From positions 1,196,919-1,260,918 of the forward strand of contig JAJNNX010000009.1 of assembly GCA_023159155.1 (NCBI GenBank): 64,000 nt of DNA, in the 5' to 3' direction. Of this stretch, positions 45,373-55,741 are shown piece after piece (positions within the stretch are counted from its first letter, which is position 1; every line of letters begins with the position of its first letter). A program made the position numbers and the translations under genes. The notes under the pieces were generated by a model. The model did no database searches. It was given only the letters and a program-made list of their open reading frames with translations, and was not told where the DNA came from. This DNA comes from Ustulina deusta (Eukaryota > Ascomycota > Sordariomycetes > Xylariales > Xylariaceae).

Positions 45373-47160
45373 ATGCCGAGATCAAGTACCAGCCCTTCTT
45401 CAGGCATCAGCGTAGGAATCGTCAAAACATATAAACGTCGCCCACGTAAACCGATAAGCTGCGAGCCTTGTCGGCATTCCAAGCTTCGTTGCGACCGGCA
45501 AACCCCCTGTGTCTCATGCATTCGGCGGAAATGTGTCGGTTCATGTGTATATGAACGGCCACCTGGGGCCCGAGAACGGCCAACACCCATGGAACCCCGG
45601 CCAGAGCCCGCCTCTACACCATATCAATCCCAGACGGAGCACGGCACGGCTGAAAACAGCCAAACCGTATCACTAGCCCAAGGCCCAGCCAGCATTGCCG
45701 CGACGCCGAAAGAACAAGGTAATGCTAGCTCTGCCGACATTCGGGAACATGGAGCTTTGCCTCACGAACGCTGGGAGGAGGTGCTGCAACGACCACTGAA
45801 CGCAGATGAGCCATCGGCCTTTGCGCCCGATGATCCAGTGTCCCGCGCTACTGGGATCTGTTTCCCGTTGCCCTCGGAGCCCCAGCTTTCGAAGAGTGAT
45901 CTCTTAGCGATGGTCCCTCCGACCCAATCTTGTGACTATCTCATCTCACAGTTTTTCATGTACATGTCACAATTCTTTCCCATTCTGCATGGCCCGACGT
46001 TTCAAAAAGAATACGTCGCCTTTGTCGGAGATCCTGCCGCAGTGGATTTCTCCTGGTTAGCGCTGCTCTTTATGTTACTGTCCATCGGTCTCCACACGCT
46101 GGACTACGACGATGCTCTTCCAGATGATCTCAAGCCTAATGGATCTCTATCGGAAGATTCGATGATCCCTACACGGAGGTACCGAGAAGCGGCCATGATA
46201 TGTCTATCAAAGGATCAATTCTTGACTAGATATCGGCTAAGCACGCTACAGGCCCTACTGCTCATCGTCTATGAGCTCTGCCACTCAGAGGGCGTCGAGC
46301 GAGGCTGGACGATTCTGGGCATTGCCTTGAATATTAGTATCGCGCTGCATTGCAATGCAGAATTCGGGCCCCCAGGCTTGAGTCGCATTGAGGTCGAACG
46401 TCGACGCCGCTGTTGGGCAGGTCTGCTCTCGCTGTATGCTTACCAAATTCTTTCGTATCCAGGTGTCGATATATTGTTTCTCACGAATGTTAAGGCGGCT
46501 ATGCCCGCTGATGTAAATGATGCCGACATACGCGAAAACTCGATATCACAGCCTTCCAGTCGACCGACTCAGATGTCTGTGATGATATTTAAAATTCGTT
46601 TATTCCAGCTGTCGGGTCGGATATGTCGCCACTTAAAAGGGCCTAACAAGTTCGATGAGAAGACACGAGATCTATTTGATGAAGAAATAACAGAGGAGCG
46701 ACGCCAGTGGGAGGCCATGTTTCCCATTGACGATGATGAAGTACCCAGCCTCTTAGATTTCTCAAGCTTTGCTCATTGGTCCTTACAATTTCACGGTCAT
46801 CACCTCTATCTCCTCATCCACCAGCCGTTTTGTCGGCCACGTTCCAATCCTAGCTGCTTCCGCCAACAGTCTCGTGCAAAGTGCATTGATTCCGGCGCAG
46901 CCCTATTAAAACTGCATCAGCGGTTCTGGGAGATTCCTCGACTACGACCATGCCGCTGGACGTTGCACGGCTTACATAGCTTTTATGCTGTACATGGAGC
47001 AGTGGCGTTGGCGTCATGCCTTCTAGAGGAAGGGTCTCACATTTCGGATTCGCTCCAATACCGGGACACTTTCATTGCCGCGGTCAACCGTATCGAGAGG
47101 TTACAACATCGCAGTCCCATCTGCATGAAAGCTCACCCTATTCTTTCTCAGTTACAGTAG
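45373..47160 (+). CDS. Zn2Cys6 transcription factor with fungal TF middle homology domain; cut by a TAG
   Basis: Start at ATG 45373 (MPRSSTSPSSGISVG); the frame is open upstream but only with a GTG. The DNA-binding domain CEPCRHSKLRCDRQTPCVSC continues as IRRKCVGSC, giving Cys-x2-Cys-x6-Cys-x5-Cys-x2-Cys-x5-Cys. A Pro/Ser-rich linker follows, then the fungal-specific regulatory domain (FFPILHGPTFQKEYVAF, RRYREAAMICLSKDQF, HQPFCRPRSNPSCFRQQSRA). The frame stops at TAG 47158-47160 after HPILSQLQ (595 aa). The same frame goes on for 64 codons to 47355 and ends with LQWLNPNTVDWV, which looks like the real C-terminus of such regulators. The TAG may be a CAG mutated by C-to-T. Likely regulator of the biotin cluster by position. 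Confidence 0.85.
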   Translation: MPRSSTSPSSGISVGIVKTYKRRPRKPISCEPCRHSKLRCDRQTPCVSCIRRKCVGSCVYERPPGARERPTPMEPRPEPASTPYQSQTEHGTAENSQTVSLAQGPASIAATPKEQGNASSADIREHGALPHERWEEVLQRPLNADEPSAFAPDDPVSRATGICFPLPSEPQLSKSDLLAMVPPTQSCDYLISQFFMYMSQFFPILHGPTFQKEYVAFVGDPAAVDFSWLALLFMLLSIGLHTLDYDDALPDDLKPNGSLSEDSMIPTRRYREAAMICLSKDQFLTRYRLSTLQALLLIVYELCHSEGVERGWTILGIALNISIALHCNAEFGPPGLSRIEVERRRRCWAGLLSLYAYQILSYPGVDILFLTNVKAAMPADVNDADIRENSISQPSSRPTQMSVMIFKIRLFQLSGRICRHLKGPNKFDEKTRDLFDEEITEERRQWEAMFPIDDDEVPSLLDFSSFAHWSLQFHGHHLYLLIHQPFCRPRSNPSCFRQQSRAKCIDSGAALLKLHQRFWEIPRLRPCRWTLHGLHSFYAVHGAVALASCLLEEGSHISDSLQYRDTFIAAVNRIERLQHRSPICMKAHPILSQLQ

Positions 47161-47355
47161 GTGTTTGCCTCACGACAAGACGTAATTAGCAGAATCTGGA
47201 TCGCTAAGAAAACACACAGAACACTCCTATTCCCCGAACAATACAAGTGGCCCAACTCTACGAACTCTACGTTACTAGAAACATTTGATACATGGGCAGA
47301 CAATCTGCAGTGGCTCAATCCAAACACTGTGGATTGGGTACGTTGTAGCCAATAA
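47161..47355 (+). other. In-frame continuation of the Zn2Cys6 gene beyond TAG
   Basis: Sixty-four sense codons follow the TAG directly, starting VFASRQDVISRIWIAKK and ending TWADNLQWLNPNTVDWVRCS with Gln before TAA. Composition is coding-like, unlike the AT-rich DNA after 47400. Could be read-through sequence, a recent nonsense mutation, or an unrecognised intron around the TAG. Confidence 0.5.
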
Positions 47356-48737
47356 GAACATTCACTGTGACGGCATATTCTAACAGATACATAGAACTTT
47401 CTCGACGGCGTACTAGGTGAAAACAGCTAACTAGGGTTTTTATTTTATTTTATTTTTTATTGTTCAATATATCTAGGCTTAGGCTTTTAGATTTAAGCTT
47501 GTTATATTGTTAGAAAAAGAGGGGGGGGATATAGGTCTATGTTTTTCATTGAAATCTTTGATAGCACCGAATGGCCCTCAGATTGTGGACAAAATTCTTA
47601 AATCTTAACATTTTTTTAAGATCAAATATCACACACCCACACACACACTCTGTGCTTTTATACACTACTATTAAGCATTTGTTTATCGAGAGGCCAGCTA
47701 GCGTACTTGTCAAGGTTAGCAATCTGCGAGTCCCAGATAGTAAACAACACTGATTTCTCTACACAATCACCAAATTCTAAATAAACCTTTTTATAACAGT
47801 AACCCTTTGATTTACTTTGTGCTCTTATTCCATCTTATTTATTTTAACTCCCAGCTTTGCCCTCAATGGAGAATCCTTATGGTATCTATATTGGAGTGGA
47901 GCGGATAATTAAACTTTAAGTGGCCGAACAGGTGAAGAAAGGGGCTGGACACCAAGAGAAGGAAGAAAAAAGTTTCGGGACAGACACTCTCTTCAAATGA
48001 GCTATCGCGTTCAATAAGTTATATTCTGTCATAATTACTGCAATCCCCATTTCAAACTATACGTAAATTGCGCTAGGAGGTGTAGGGACAGGCTATCTCG
48101 TAGTGTTAGGGTTGACATTGTCCACTCCGATAGCAAACAATTTGGATTGCCTCGATTGGCAAATGGTACACAGAAAGCGAAGAGCTCGGCATCACGGTGG
48201 TCTTCGACACTCTGGTGAATAGGTCTATCACCCTGAGAGAACGAGCCTCGAGACACCAGATCCCAGGTCCGAGGCTCTGAGGGTGAAGCCTTCCCAGCAG
48301 TAAAGAATATTTGTTCACTGCGGAGTCATGGCATCAAATTGCTCAGGGTCCAGCACCTTTCTCAGTCCACAGCCAAGATACTGACTTTTTGAGTCTACCA
48401 GCGGATATTAAGCTTATCTTCATTGCCTCCTGGGCATCTGGGACGACTTTGGGAAGGCGTTTGTGATCTAGCAGTAATAGTCTGTTTCTGATCAACCTGG
48501 AGCTGTATCCAAAAAAAGACTAAAGTAGGAGCGCACTATCTTAAAGAAGATAATAAGATTATTGACAATACGTTCCAGCATGCGCTGTATATCCCGGCTC
48601 TGCTTAAGTGGCTCTTATTAATATACCAAATGCTTTCTATATTCTTTCGCCTTAATTTTATAAATGATCCTGAACACTACATTCAAACTTACTAGCGTAA
48701 CATAAGAGATCTATGCTTACCTTGCCTGTTAGCTAAC
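47356..48737. other. AT-rich intergenic region
   Basis: Simple TTTTA runs at 47435-47465 and a G run near 47521. No gene recognised. The minus-strand frames at 48035-48318 lack support. Confidence 0.5.
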
Positions 48738-50420
48738 TTATTGCAGCCTGGACGGTGGACCTATGTAACCAAGCGAAAGGGTGGAGAGGGCCTGGAAGAC
48801 AATTGACTGGATGGCGAAGACGCTAGGGTATTGGAAGATAGATATATTGAAGGCGATGGTACTCAAGTCTCCCGTTCCAGAATCAGCAGCTCGTCGGACG
48901 AAGTCAGAGTAGGTTCTAGTTATGGCGTCGAGGCTGGCATAGCCCACATCCGATTCCACGGCGCAGTGGACCCCATAGCCCAAGACTGAGCTGTCGTTAA
49001 GCGGGGTGACTAGGGGGTTTGAAGTCACGTTCCTGAAGCCATCGTCCGGTTTGAACCCGTCAGGTATGGACTGCCAGATGGCTATCTCTAAAGCACCCTG
49101 AATAGCTTGCCGTGTAATGTTAGAGACAGGGGACTTAGCGTAGTGACCATTGCCAACCCCTGCGATATCGCGATCACTAACAATCACATACGTAGCTTTG
49201 ATACCAAAGCTTGAGTCTGTGAATGCGAAAACAGGACTGAGACCCGCATAGTTGGCATCAAAATATGCAGAAGAGTCGCCCCAGACAGTGATCCAATTGC
49301 TCGGGCTGGAGGCATTTATCAGTTTCATGCCATGCTGGAGGTTGGAAGCTGAGCAAGAGATAGCACTCAGAAGGCCCCAAGCCCGCCCATGACTGCGCTT
49401 CGCAACTGGTGGGCCCGAAAATATTTTAGCGGTTCGGTTTTGGGCGGAAGACGTGACGCTCTCTAGGTCCCATTGGTAGATGTCCTGAGCGAAATCCTCG
49501 AAGTAGGTGCTACTAACGTTCTTGGTGTCTTCGGGAGCATAAAAGATAGCCGGTGAGGTAGGCGTTGTGACTTGACCACTACGCCAGTTGTTACTTGCAA
49601 GCCCGGAAACGGCAGCATTCGTGCGTACATCGAATGTGGTTTCATTGACTCCAAGGATAGTGACTGGTCGGTTACTAAGCTTGAGAGCGTCTTTTTGATC
49701 TATTGAGAGGCCCGACAGGGGAACCGTGACAGAGAAGAGGAAGTACGTCCCTGCCAAGTACCACCACAAAGCTGCAGGACCCTGCCATGGTGTGGTCTCC
49801 CTTTTTACTCGGTGCCTATAGGCTGAGCGAATGACGCGCCACTAACAACTAAAGCCGGCCCAAGCACGATCAAGATGCCGCATGAGCTGTGCCTCGTTTG
49901 ATGGTGCCCATGAGGGATGGTTCAGGACGACGGCGGCCTCGAACCAGGCGAGGGCGGTTTTGAGCCACTCAAGCAAGAAAATACTCACGATAATCCACGC
50001 GTAAAAGACAATCTTTGCATCAATCTTGTGCTGGGGAATGATTCCGTTGACTTCCTCTCTGAGCAGGTAATTGAAGACTATGAAGGCGTAGAGGAGTATG
50101 ACGAGGATCGGCCATAGGATTGTTAATGTAGAGGCGGCTATATATCGTTTTGATGTGAGTGACAGTGTTTTGTCGGATTGTGACAAGTGATGCGATGGTT
50201 GAGGGCTAGTGAGGGTGTAGCCCTTTGTATTTACTGTACATTGTAAGCTCGTGTAGAGTTCAGGAAGGCGATTCCCCTTACTTGCATCAGTAATAGCAAC
50301 ACCGAGGGTTGATTGAGGATATTTGGTCTGCTCATTATCGGATTGCGAGATGTCGCCTTCAGTTCCAATTGACTGGTGTGCGCTGGTGGAGCGCCACGAG
50401 TTGTAAGAAAACATATCCAA
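48738..50420 (-). CDS. Integral membrane protein with large extracytoplasmic domain, two exons (535 aa)
   Basis: Exons 50420-49847 and 49771-48738 join with a GTTAGT donor and a TGCAG acceptor, giving AGFSSLWWYLAGTYFLFS. The N-terminal 90 residues are Ser/Gln/Thr-rich and probably cytosolic. Transmembrane segments: STLTILWPILVILLYAFIVF, AKIVFYAWIIVSIFLLEWL, and LWWYLAGTYFLFSVTVPLSG. The remaining 330 residues carry many N-glycosylation sequons (NET, NVS, NRT, NAS, NIT, NVT, NDS, NIS), pointing to a lumenal or extracellular domain. It ends with a moderately hydrophobic stretch (FAIQSIVFQALSTLSLGYIG). This is a common layout for uncharacterised filamentous-fungus membrane proteins. No function assigned. 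Confidence 0.8.
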
Positions 50421-51081
50421 TGCTGGTAAATAGAGAGAGAGAGCGAGGGATAAAAATAGTAAACGAATTGTCGCTCCCGCATGTGAAGATCCGGAACACC
50501 AGAAGTACCGGTACTGTGCAAGTACGCATAGATATATGCCAGCCGAATCATCTCGTCCTATCTAGCTGCTTAGTGAGTTGCTTCGCTCTTGGCCCAAGCC
50601 ACTGCCGATTTACACTGCAAACCATACGGGCGCATATTTTTGCGGTCACACTAGGTCTGGATAAGGGCCCCTTCACATTTACTCGAGATCTTGATAAACA
50701 TAGCTCGTGGTGATATACTGTTACCAATATGGATGTCTCTCAACAATATACAATCGTACACTATTAAATGCTGCCTTCTCGATCTCGCTATGTGATGGAG
50801 TCTACATGTAGTATACATGTAAAACGGGCTGATTAGCCCCCAAATCGCTAGACCGGTTGTGGAAGCATAACCGCCCGCATATATAGCGCCCTGCCCGCTG
50901 AATTTGACCAGGCGACGTGAAACGATGGTCGCGCAAGTTTGCTGACATGCATACTCAAAAGTAGGGATGCACGAGAACATGTGCCAATGGTCGCCCAAGG
51001 GAGATATGCGCTGTCGCTGAAGTCTTGTAAATGAGAAACGCCTAGTCATTGTCGCGTTCTGGTCTTCTGAACGGGCTGGAC

Positions 51082-51318
51082 GGTGGGCCATTGGGACCAC
51101 TTGTGACAAAACGTAAATCGTAAAACGGGAGGAGATAAACAAGGTCACCCTGTTTTTTATAACCTTAATAACTTTACAACCAGTTATCCGAATATTATAT
51201 AATGCATACCTTATTTTTTGTTATTTTTATTTTTATTTTTTAATGCGATGTTTATTTTTATTAAGCCTATATTTATAATATTATTATGTTTTGTCACTTG
51301 TAGTCCTAATGGCCCACC
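51082..51318. mobile_element. MITE-like element, copy A (237 bp)
   Basis: The ends are terminal inverted repeats of about 31 bp: GGTGGGCCATTGGGACCACT onward at the left and, reversed, GGTGGGCCATTAGGACTACA onward at the right, with about 26 of 31 positions identical and both continuing into GTGACAAAAC. The inside is A/T-rich, has no coding capacity and includes AACTTTACAACCAGTTATCC. Non-autonomous DNA transposon character. Confidence 0.65.
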
Positions 51319-51322
51319 TAGC

Positions 51323-51552
51323 GGAGGGCCAGTGGGACCTTTTCTAACAAAACATAAAAATGTAATCTTGGCATAAATAAATAAAGCCTAATAACCCTAT
51401 AAATATAGGCTTTGTAAAAATAAGAATAATATTAAAAAATAAAGAAAAAAATAAAAAAAATAAAGTATATATTATATAATATTCGGATAACTGGTTGTAA
51501 AGTTATTAAATACTTTTTTATGTTTTGTCGCAAGTGGTCCCACTGGCCCTCC
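51323..51552. mobile_element. MITE-like element, copy B (230 bp), inverted relative to A
   Basis: Ends GGAGGGCCAGTGGGACC at left and its complement at right, again running into an ACAAAAC motif. The interior carries GGATAACTGGTTGTAAAGTT, the reverse complement of the copy A interior. Only four bases (51319-51322) separate the two copies, so A+B form one long imperfect palindrome. Confidence 0.65.
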
Positions 51553-52474
51553 ATAGGGCTGGCCTCCGCCTAGGAGGCGTTAGCTGAAACAACTGAGATG
51601 AACAAGTATCTAGCGCTGTAAAAGGCTTCGTTGGATGTTAAACGGTCGCTTTAACGCTGGGATAGCCCTAGGTTATTCAAGCAGGCTAAGATCTTTAGGT
51701 GCACACATATAGCATTTTCTACATAGGGGAATAGGTAATCAGAGACTGTAAGTGGCATCTCGCCGTGGAGATGGTGGACGGCATTTCATAATCGCTTTAG
51801 AACACAACAGTATCTTCCCTTCGTTCTTGAGATTCCTGGGACCAGAACTGCTCATTCTGATCGGTAAAAGAGTGTTTGTTGATACCGGCTATTCTATGCC
51901 AGGCAGCGTTGTTGGCAGGGGGCACACACGTAGGTTGAAGAGGCAGATCATTTATCCAATAGCGTAACACATTGTAGTGCTCGATTATCATTGTTCTCTT
52001 AAATGGCTTCTCCAATAATAATTAGATAGAAGCAAGTTATATAGTTGGGTTTATCACTTGATGTTTCTCTGTTTTAATGACTCTTTACTAAGTAGTGTAA
52101 CAGGCATATTTGATTTGTCGGGACCGGCTTATGATCATGGTGAGGTTAACAGTGGGCCGATGCGCTGTGCTGGGCTTCTGTCGCTTTGCCGACATCCGTA
52201 CTGCTAGAGTGCCTGAGTGCCTGTCTTGGAGACATGTTAAGGGACCGCGGGGCAGCAATATATGTATACTGTGTTACTCAGCTTATACCTACCTAGATAC
52301 CTAATATATCAGCATGGCCCTTATACATTGGCTCACTTAATTCAAACCTTACATAAGCTATCCCGTTAGTTTGACGACGGGTATTCTCTTTCATTCCACT
52401 CGGAAGCTCCTTGTGTAAAACACAAGCGACAATAACTTGACCATCCCATCCTTTACGAACCTTGGGCTGCAACC

Positions 52475-53953
52475 ATGTCCTCCCACGGAATCCCAGAGGT
52501 GCTGATGAAGAAGGTTGACGAATACGTCGACTCGCTTGCCCCGCAGATTGAACCCCGCATTGCGACGGAGCTGGAGGTTTTCCAACAGAAGACTATCGAT
52601 TCTTTGGAGACACAAGTTATTGACGCCTTCCGCACTCTTTTCATTCGGGATGAGACTACCTCTTCGCGAGCAGCAAGGAGTCTAGATGACGCGATCCCGG
52701 ATACCTACGGCGGCCAGTCGCTGGCTTTTGCCACCGAGATCGCTAACCTCACGGGCAGCTTCGGCCAGATTATCGATGAGACAAGCGACGACGTGCGGGA
52801 CATTTTTGGCCTTACTGAAGGCCCTCCTCCCTCGGATGACGACCGGTCCCTTGGGGAGGGCCGCTCCAATCCCTCTCAACTCGCCCGTGGCCTTTTCTCT
52901 GCTGCCGTCCATGCTGTCCAAGACCATCTGGATAACGGCAACGGTACCAAAGAACCAGACGGCCAGAAGCTCGAGCTTGGCGGCCTTCTTGGAGTGCTCA
53001 CAAGCAACATTAAAGATATCGTGCGCAACCCAGAGGACACGGCGCGCATCATCAGCCCCGAAATCAAGGACAGGGTCAGTGCCAAGTTACGTGAGCATCA
53101 CGCGCCCATCGCTGGGCAGTTTACCCACATTGCGCTAGACCACATCAAGCGCTGGCTGCGCGGCAACACGAGCGCCCGTGATCTCGGCGACGGTGCCAAG
53201 GGAGAGATCGAAGACCACGTTAAGGATTTAGTGAAGGGGATCGGAAACCTGTTTGGACACAAAAAGGATGACGGAGAGAGGTCTGCGAGAGGTATTGGTG
53301 ACCGCGAACACGATGTCGGCGAGGGGGAAGGCAGCAGTAGAGGCGGCTTCTCCAGCGTCATCAGTGAAAAGCTCAGTACAGGTCTGGGTAGAGTTCATAG
53401 AGAAGTTCGCCTTGAGTTCCGCAAGGTGCTAGGTGGTATTGAAAAGCAGCTATTCGAGCTGCTCCCCGACGAATTACAGGGCTCCCTTGAGAAGATTCTT
53501 GGTGGCAACCCCTTCGACTCACAACTCCAACGCGACAGTGGATCTCAGTTAGACCGCGGGTTTGGCGACGATCTTCGGACAAAGCTGGCCAACAAGATTT
53601 GCGGTCTCGTTTTGAAGGTGCAGGAAATGCTGCGCGAGAGTATTCTTGGTGTCGTGAATGGGGGGCATCGCAAGCTCGAGCGAGAGAGCTGGGTTTTCGT
53701 GCAAAACATAGTCGAGCAGAAGGTACAAAGGTACTTGCCCAAGGTAAAGATCACTGTCCCGGATGACATTGGGAACGAAGGTGTGAGCCTAGGCGCGCCG
53801 AAGTCCAACGCCCAGCCAGTAGTTGACGACCAGTTCGTCCCTTCTCCCCAATACCAATATCAGGAATACCATCCTGCGGACTATCGTCAATACCAGCATC
53901 AGCCGCATCAAGAGTATCGGCCTGACCATTTCCAGCCGCCTCACCAAACCTAG
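52475..53953 (+). CDS. Uncharacterised 492-aa protein; in-frame TAG near C-terminus
   Basis: ATG 52475 (TGCAACCATGTCC, good context) opens an intronless frame. The protein is charged and helical: MKKVDEYVDSLAPQIEPRIA, LSTGLGRVHREVRLEFRKVL and LANKICGLVLKVQEMLRESI. Acidic and glycine-rich linkers break it up (KDDGERSARGIGDREHDVGE). The C-terminal 50 residues are Gln/Tyr/His/Pro-rich (QYQYQEYHPADYRQYQHQPH). No signal peptide, membrane segment or known domain. The TAG at 53951-53953 is followed by 20 more sense codons of the same Gln/Tyr/His/Ser composition up to TAA 54014-54016. The TAG therefore probably arose from CAG and shortened the protein slightly. I recall similar proteins in other ascomycetes, without function. 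Confidence 0.75.
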   Translation: MSSHGIPEVLMKKVDEYVDSLAPQIEPRIATELEVFQQKTIDSLETQVIDAFRTLFIRDETTSSRAARSLDDAIPDTYGGQSLAFATEIANLTGSFGQIIDETSDDVRDIFGLTEGPPPSDDDRSLGEGRSNPSQLARGLFSAAVHAVQDHLDNGNGTKEPDGQKLELGGLLGVLTSNIKDIVRNPEDTARIISPEIKDRVSAKLREHHAPIAGQFTHIALDHIKRWLRGNTSARDLGDGAKGEIEDHVKDLVKGIGNLFGHKKDDGERSARGIGDREHDVGEGEGSSRGGFSSVISEKLSTGLGRVHREVRLEFRKVLGGIEKQLFELLPDELQGSLEKILGGNPFDSQLQRDSGSQLDRGFGDDLRTKLANKICGLVLKVQEMLRESILGVVNGGHRKLERESWVFVQNIVEQKVQRYLPKVKITVPDDIGNEGVSLGAPKSNAQPVVDDQFVPSPQYQYQEYHPADYRQYQHQPHQEYRPDHFQPPHQT

Positions 53954-54787
53954 ACCTACCAACAGAATCAAGGTTATCAAGACAGCCACTGGCACAGTCA
54001 GGATCCGTCATACTAATTCCAATACTGCAGAGACATCTTGCAATCGGGAATAAACATCATTTAATAAACCAAGAGCACACAATTCCCAAGGTTAATGAGC
54101 GCAGCGATGTTATTCCATAAACCACCCGCTAAAGTAGTACCTTGTGAGCGTTGACGCGAAACTTGTCGCCAACGAGAGGGTTATGGCAATATTGCGGTCC
54201 AGGCAACCGAGGTAACACTCAAAGCGACGACATTTGACAGTATACTAAATACGTGGGGATTACGCGCATGGGCGTAGCTGGCAATAGCCTCAATGGGTAT
54301 TGTTGTCGCGATACCCAATACACCACCCCTACGGGGCTGTATAAAATTTATGCCCGCTTATCCACACATTTAATCGCTGCAATATTATGATTAAATCAAC
54401 ATATTATGTTGTAAACAGTAGCAAATAGGCAGAATTGGTTTTTGCTTTTGATATTGCCGGACTTTTATGTTCGGCTTGTTATATGAGGTGTTTATAGCAA
54501 TCCATTTCTCCACGGGTGTGACACCGGTAAAAAGCAAGTACAAATTACTTCCATTGCAAGTAGCCCATCTCATTCGTCCAGACGGAATTATGTTCACCAA
54601 GTCCCAAACAAAGCATGTCCGAGAGTACACGCGAGGTCCTTAGTGCATGCAACAATGGGTATTGATGATTCCGTTGGAAACCCGACTATTGTGCCAGTGA
54701 GAAGAAGTTCTCGTTCAAACTTCACGATTCGATGTTTCTAGATCGATTATACTGGGAGCGCTAAATCCAAAGGAAAGGGTCCTAACC
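53954..54787. other. Intergenic region
   Basis: Begins with the 21-codon in-frame continuation of the preceding gene (to 54016). No other gene recognised. Confidence 0.5.
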
Positions 54788-55741
54788 ATGATGTATCCGT
54801 CACAAATCTTCTGGCCTGCGTTGCTGCTGCTTGCGACGCCCGCCCTGGCAGCTCTCAAAGTGGCTAGCAGTCTAGAAGTTCTCGAGTGGACACCCGAATT
54901 TATCGCAAAAGAAGACTACTACAATGGGACCGTCTCTATCGTGAATGGGGGGATCCTAAGCCTATCGAGCGACGCCAGCGTAGACCTAGGCGCCAATTCC
55001 GAAACACAACTTCTGCGCCAATACGCCGCGCACAAGAACCTTCGGACGGTCCTCACAACGGCGGAAGTGTACTACCGAATCGTCGCGAGCAAGAAGAAGG
55101 GCATCGAGAAACTCGAGGATCTGAAGGGCAAGCGGATCGGCGCGTTTCCGTCGACCTCATCAGAGTATTTCGTGCAGACGCTCCTCGCAACCGTCGGCCT
55201 GACGCCGTCAGACTACACCATCGTGTCCGGGGGCGCCTGTTTGAAGGAGCCGTGCGGATCCGGCACGTTCCCCGCGATGCTCAAGCGCGGCGCCATCGAC
55301 GCCATCGGTATGTGGGAGCCGAGCGTGCAGCTGGGGGCCGAAGCCATCGGCGCCGACGCGATCATCTTCGAGCAGACGATTTACCGCGAGATTTATAGCC
55401 TCGCGACCACAGCCGAGAAGTTGGCCGACCCCGCGAAGCGCAGGGAGATCGTGGCGTTCGTGGCTGCACTTGTGAAGGCCGAAGATGTGTTCCGCACCGA
55501 CCCCGAAAAGGTCGTGGCGAGGGCCGCGGCAGCTGTCAAGACCAACGCTACGTTGTTCAGGGAGGTGTGGCCTGTCCATAGATGGACGGCGCGGAACCCG
55601 CTTGACATCGTCGATGTCATGCTCGAAGAGGACAAGTATGTAGCGCGCGCGGACAGCCGAACAGCCATGTCGAGGGATGTGCTGGAGACTCTTGTCGATA
55701 GGACTTTATTAGCGGATGCTTTAAAGCTCCCAGAAAATTGA
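54788..55741 (+). CDS. Secreted SsuA/THI5-like substrate-binding protein (317 aa), possible bacterial origin
   Basis: Intronless. A signal peptide (MMYPSQIFWPALLLLATPAL, cleavage expected after ALA) is followed by a periplasmic-binding-protein type II fold of the NMT1/SsuA/TauA group: LRTVLTTAEVYYRIVASKKK, IEKLEDLKGKRIGAFPSTSS, EYFVQTLLATVGLTPSDYTI, FPAMLKRGAIDAIGMWEPSV and LADPAKRREIVAFVAALVKA. In bacteria such proteins deliver sulfonates, nitrate or pyrimidines to ABC importers. Fungi lack that import system, and no ABC permease or ATPase is nearby. Codon third positions are strongly G/C, unlike the AT-rich flanks. Together with the lack of introns this suggests acquisition by horizontal transfer. 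It could act as a secreted binding protein or be a thiamine-synthase relative, but the catalytic marks of Thi5 (HHHH/CCCFC) are not seen. Confidence 0.8.
   Translation: MMYPSQIFWPALLLLATPALAALKVASSLEVLEWTPEFIAKEDYYNGTVSIVNGGILSLSSDASVDLGANSETQLLRQYAAHKNLRTVLTTAEVYYRIVASKKKGIEKLEDLKGKRIGAFPSTSSEYFVQTLLATVGLTPSDYTIVSGGACLKEPCGSGTFPAMLKRGAIDAIGMWEPSVQLGAEAIGADAIIFEQTIYREIYSLATTAEKLADPAKRREIVAFVAALVKAEDVFRTDPEKVVARAAAAVKTNATLFREVWPVHRWTARNPLDIVDVMLEEDKYVARADSRTAMSRDVLETLVDRTLLADALKLPEN

Larger units (their letters stand above)
50421..52474. other. Intergenic region carrying paired MITE-like elements
   Basis: No gene supported. The central part (51082-51552) is an inverted pair of AT-rich elements described separately. 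The last 100 bases look like the leader of the gene at 52475. Confidence 0.6.

Noticed and set aside
49842..49847. Stop codon right after the first exon of the membrane protein as true end
   Set aside because: A GTTAGT donor one base into the codon and a TGCAG acceptor restore a hydrophobic segment and a long frame.
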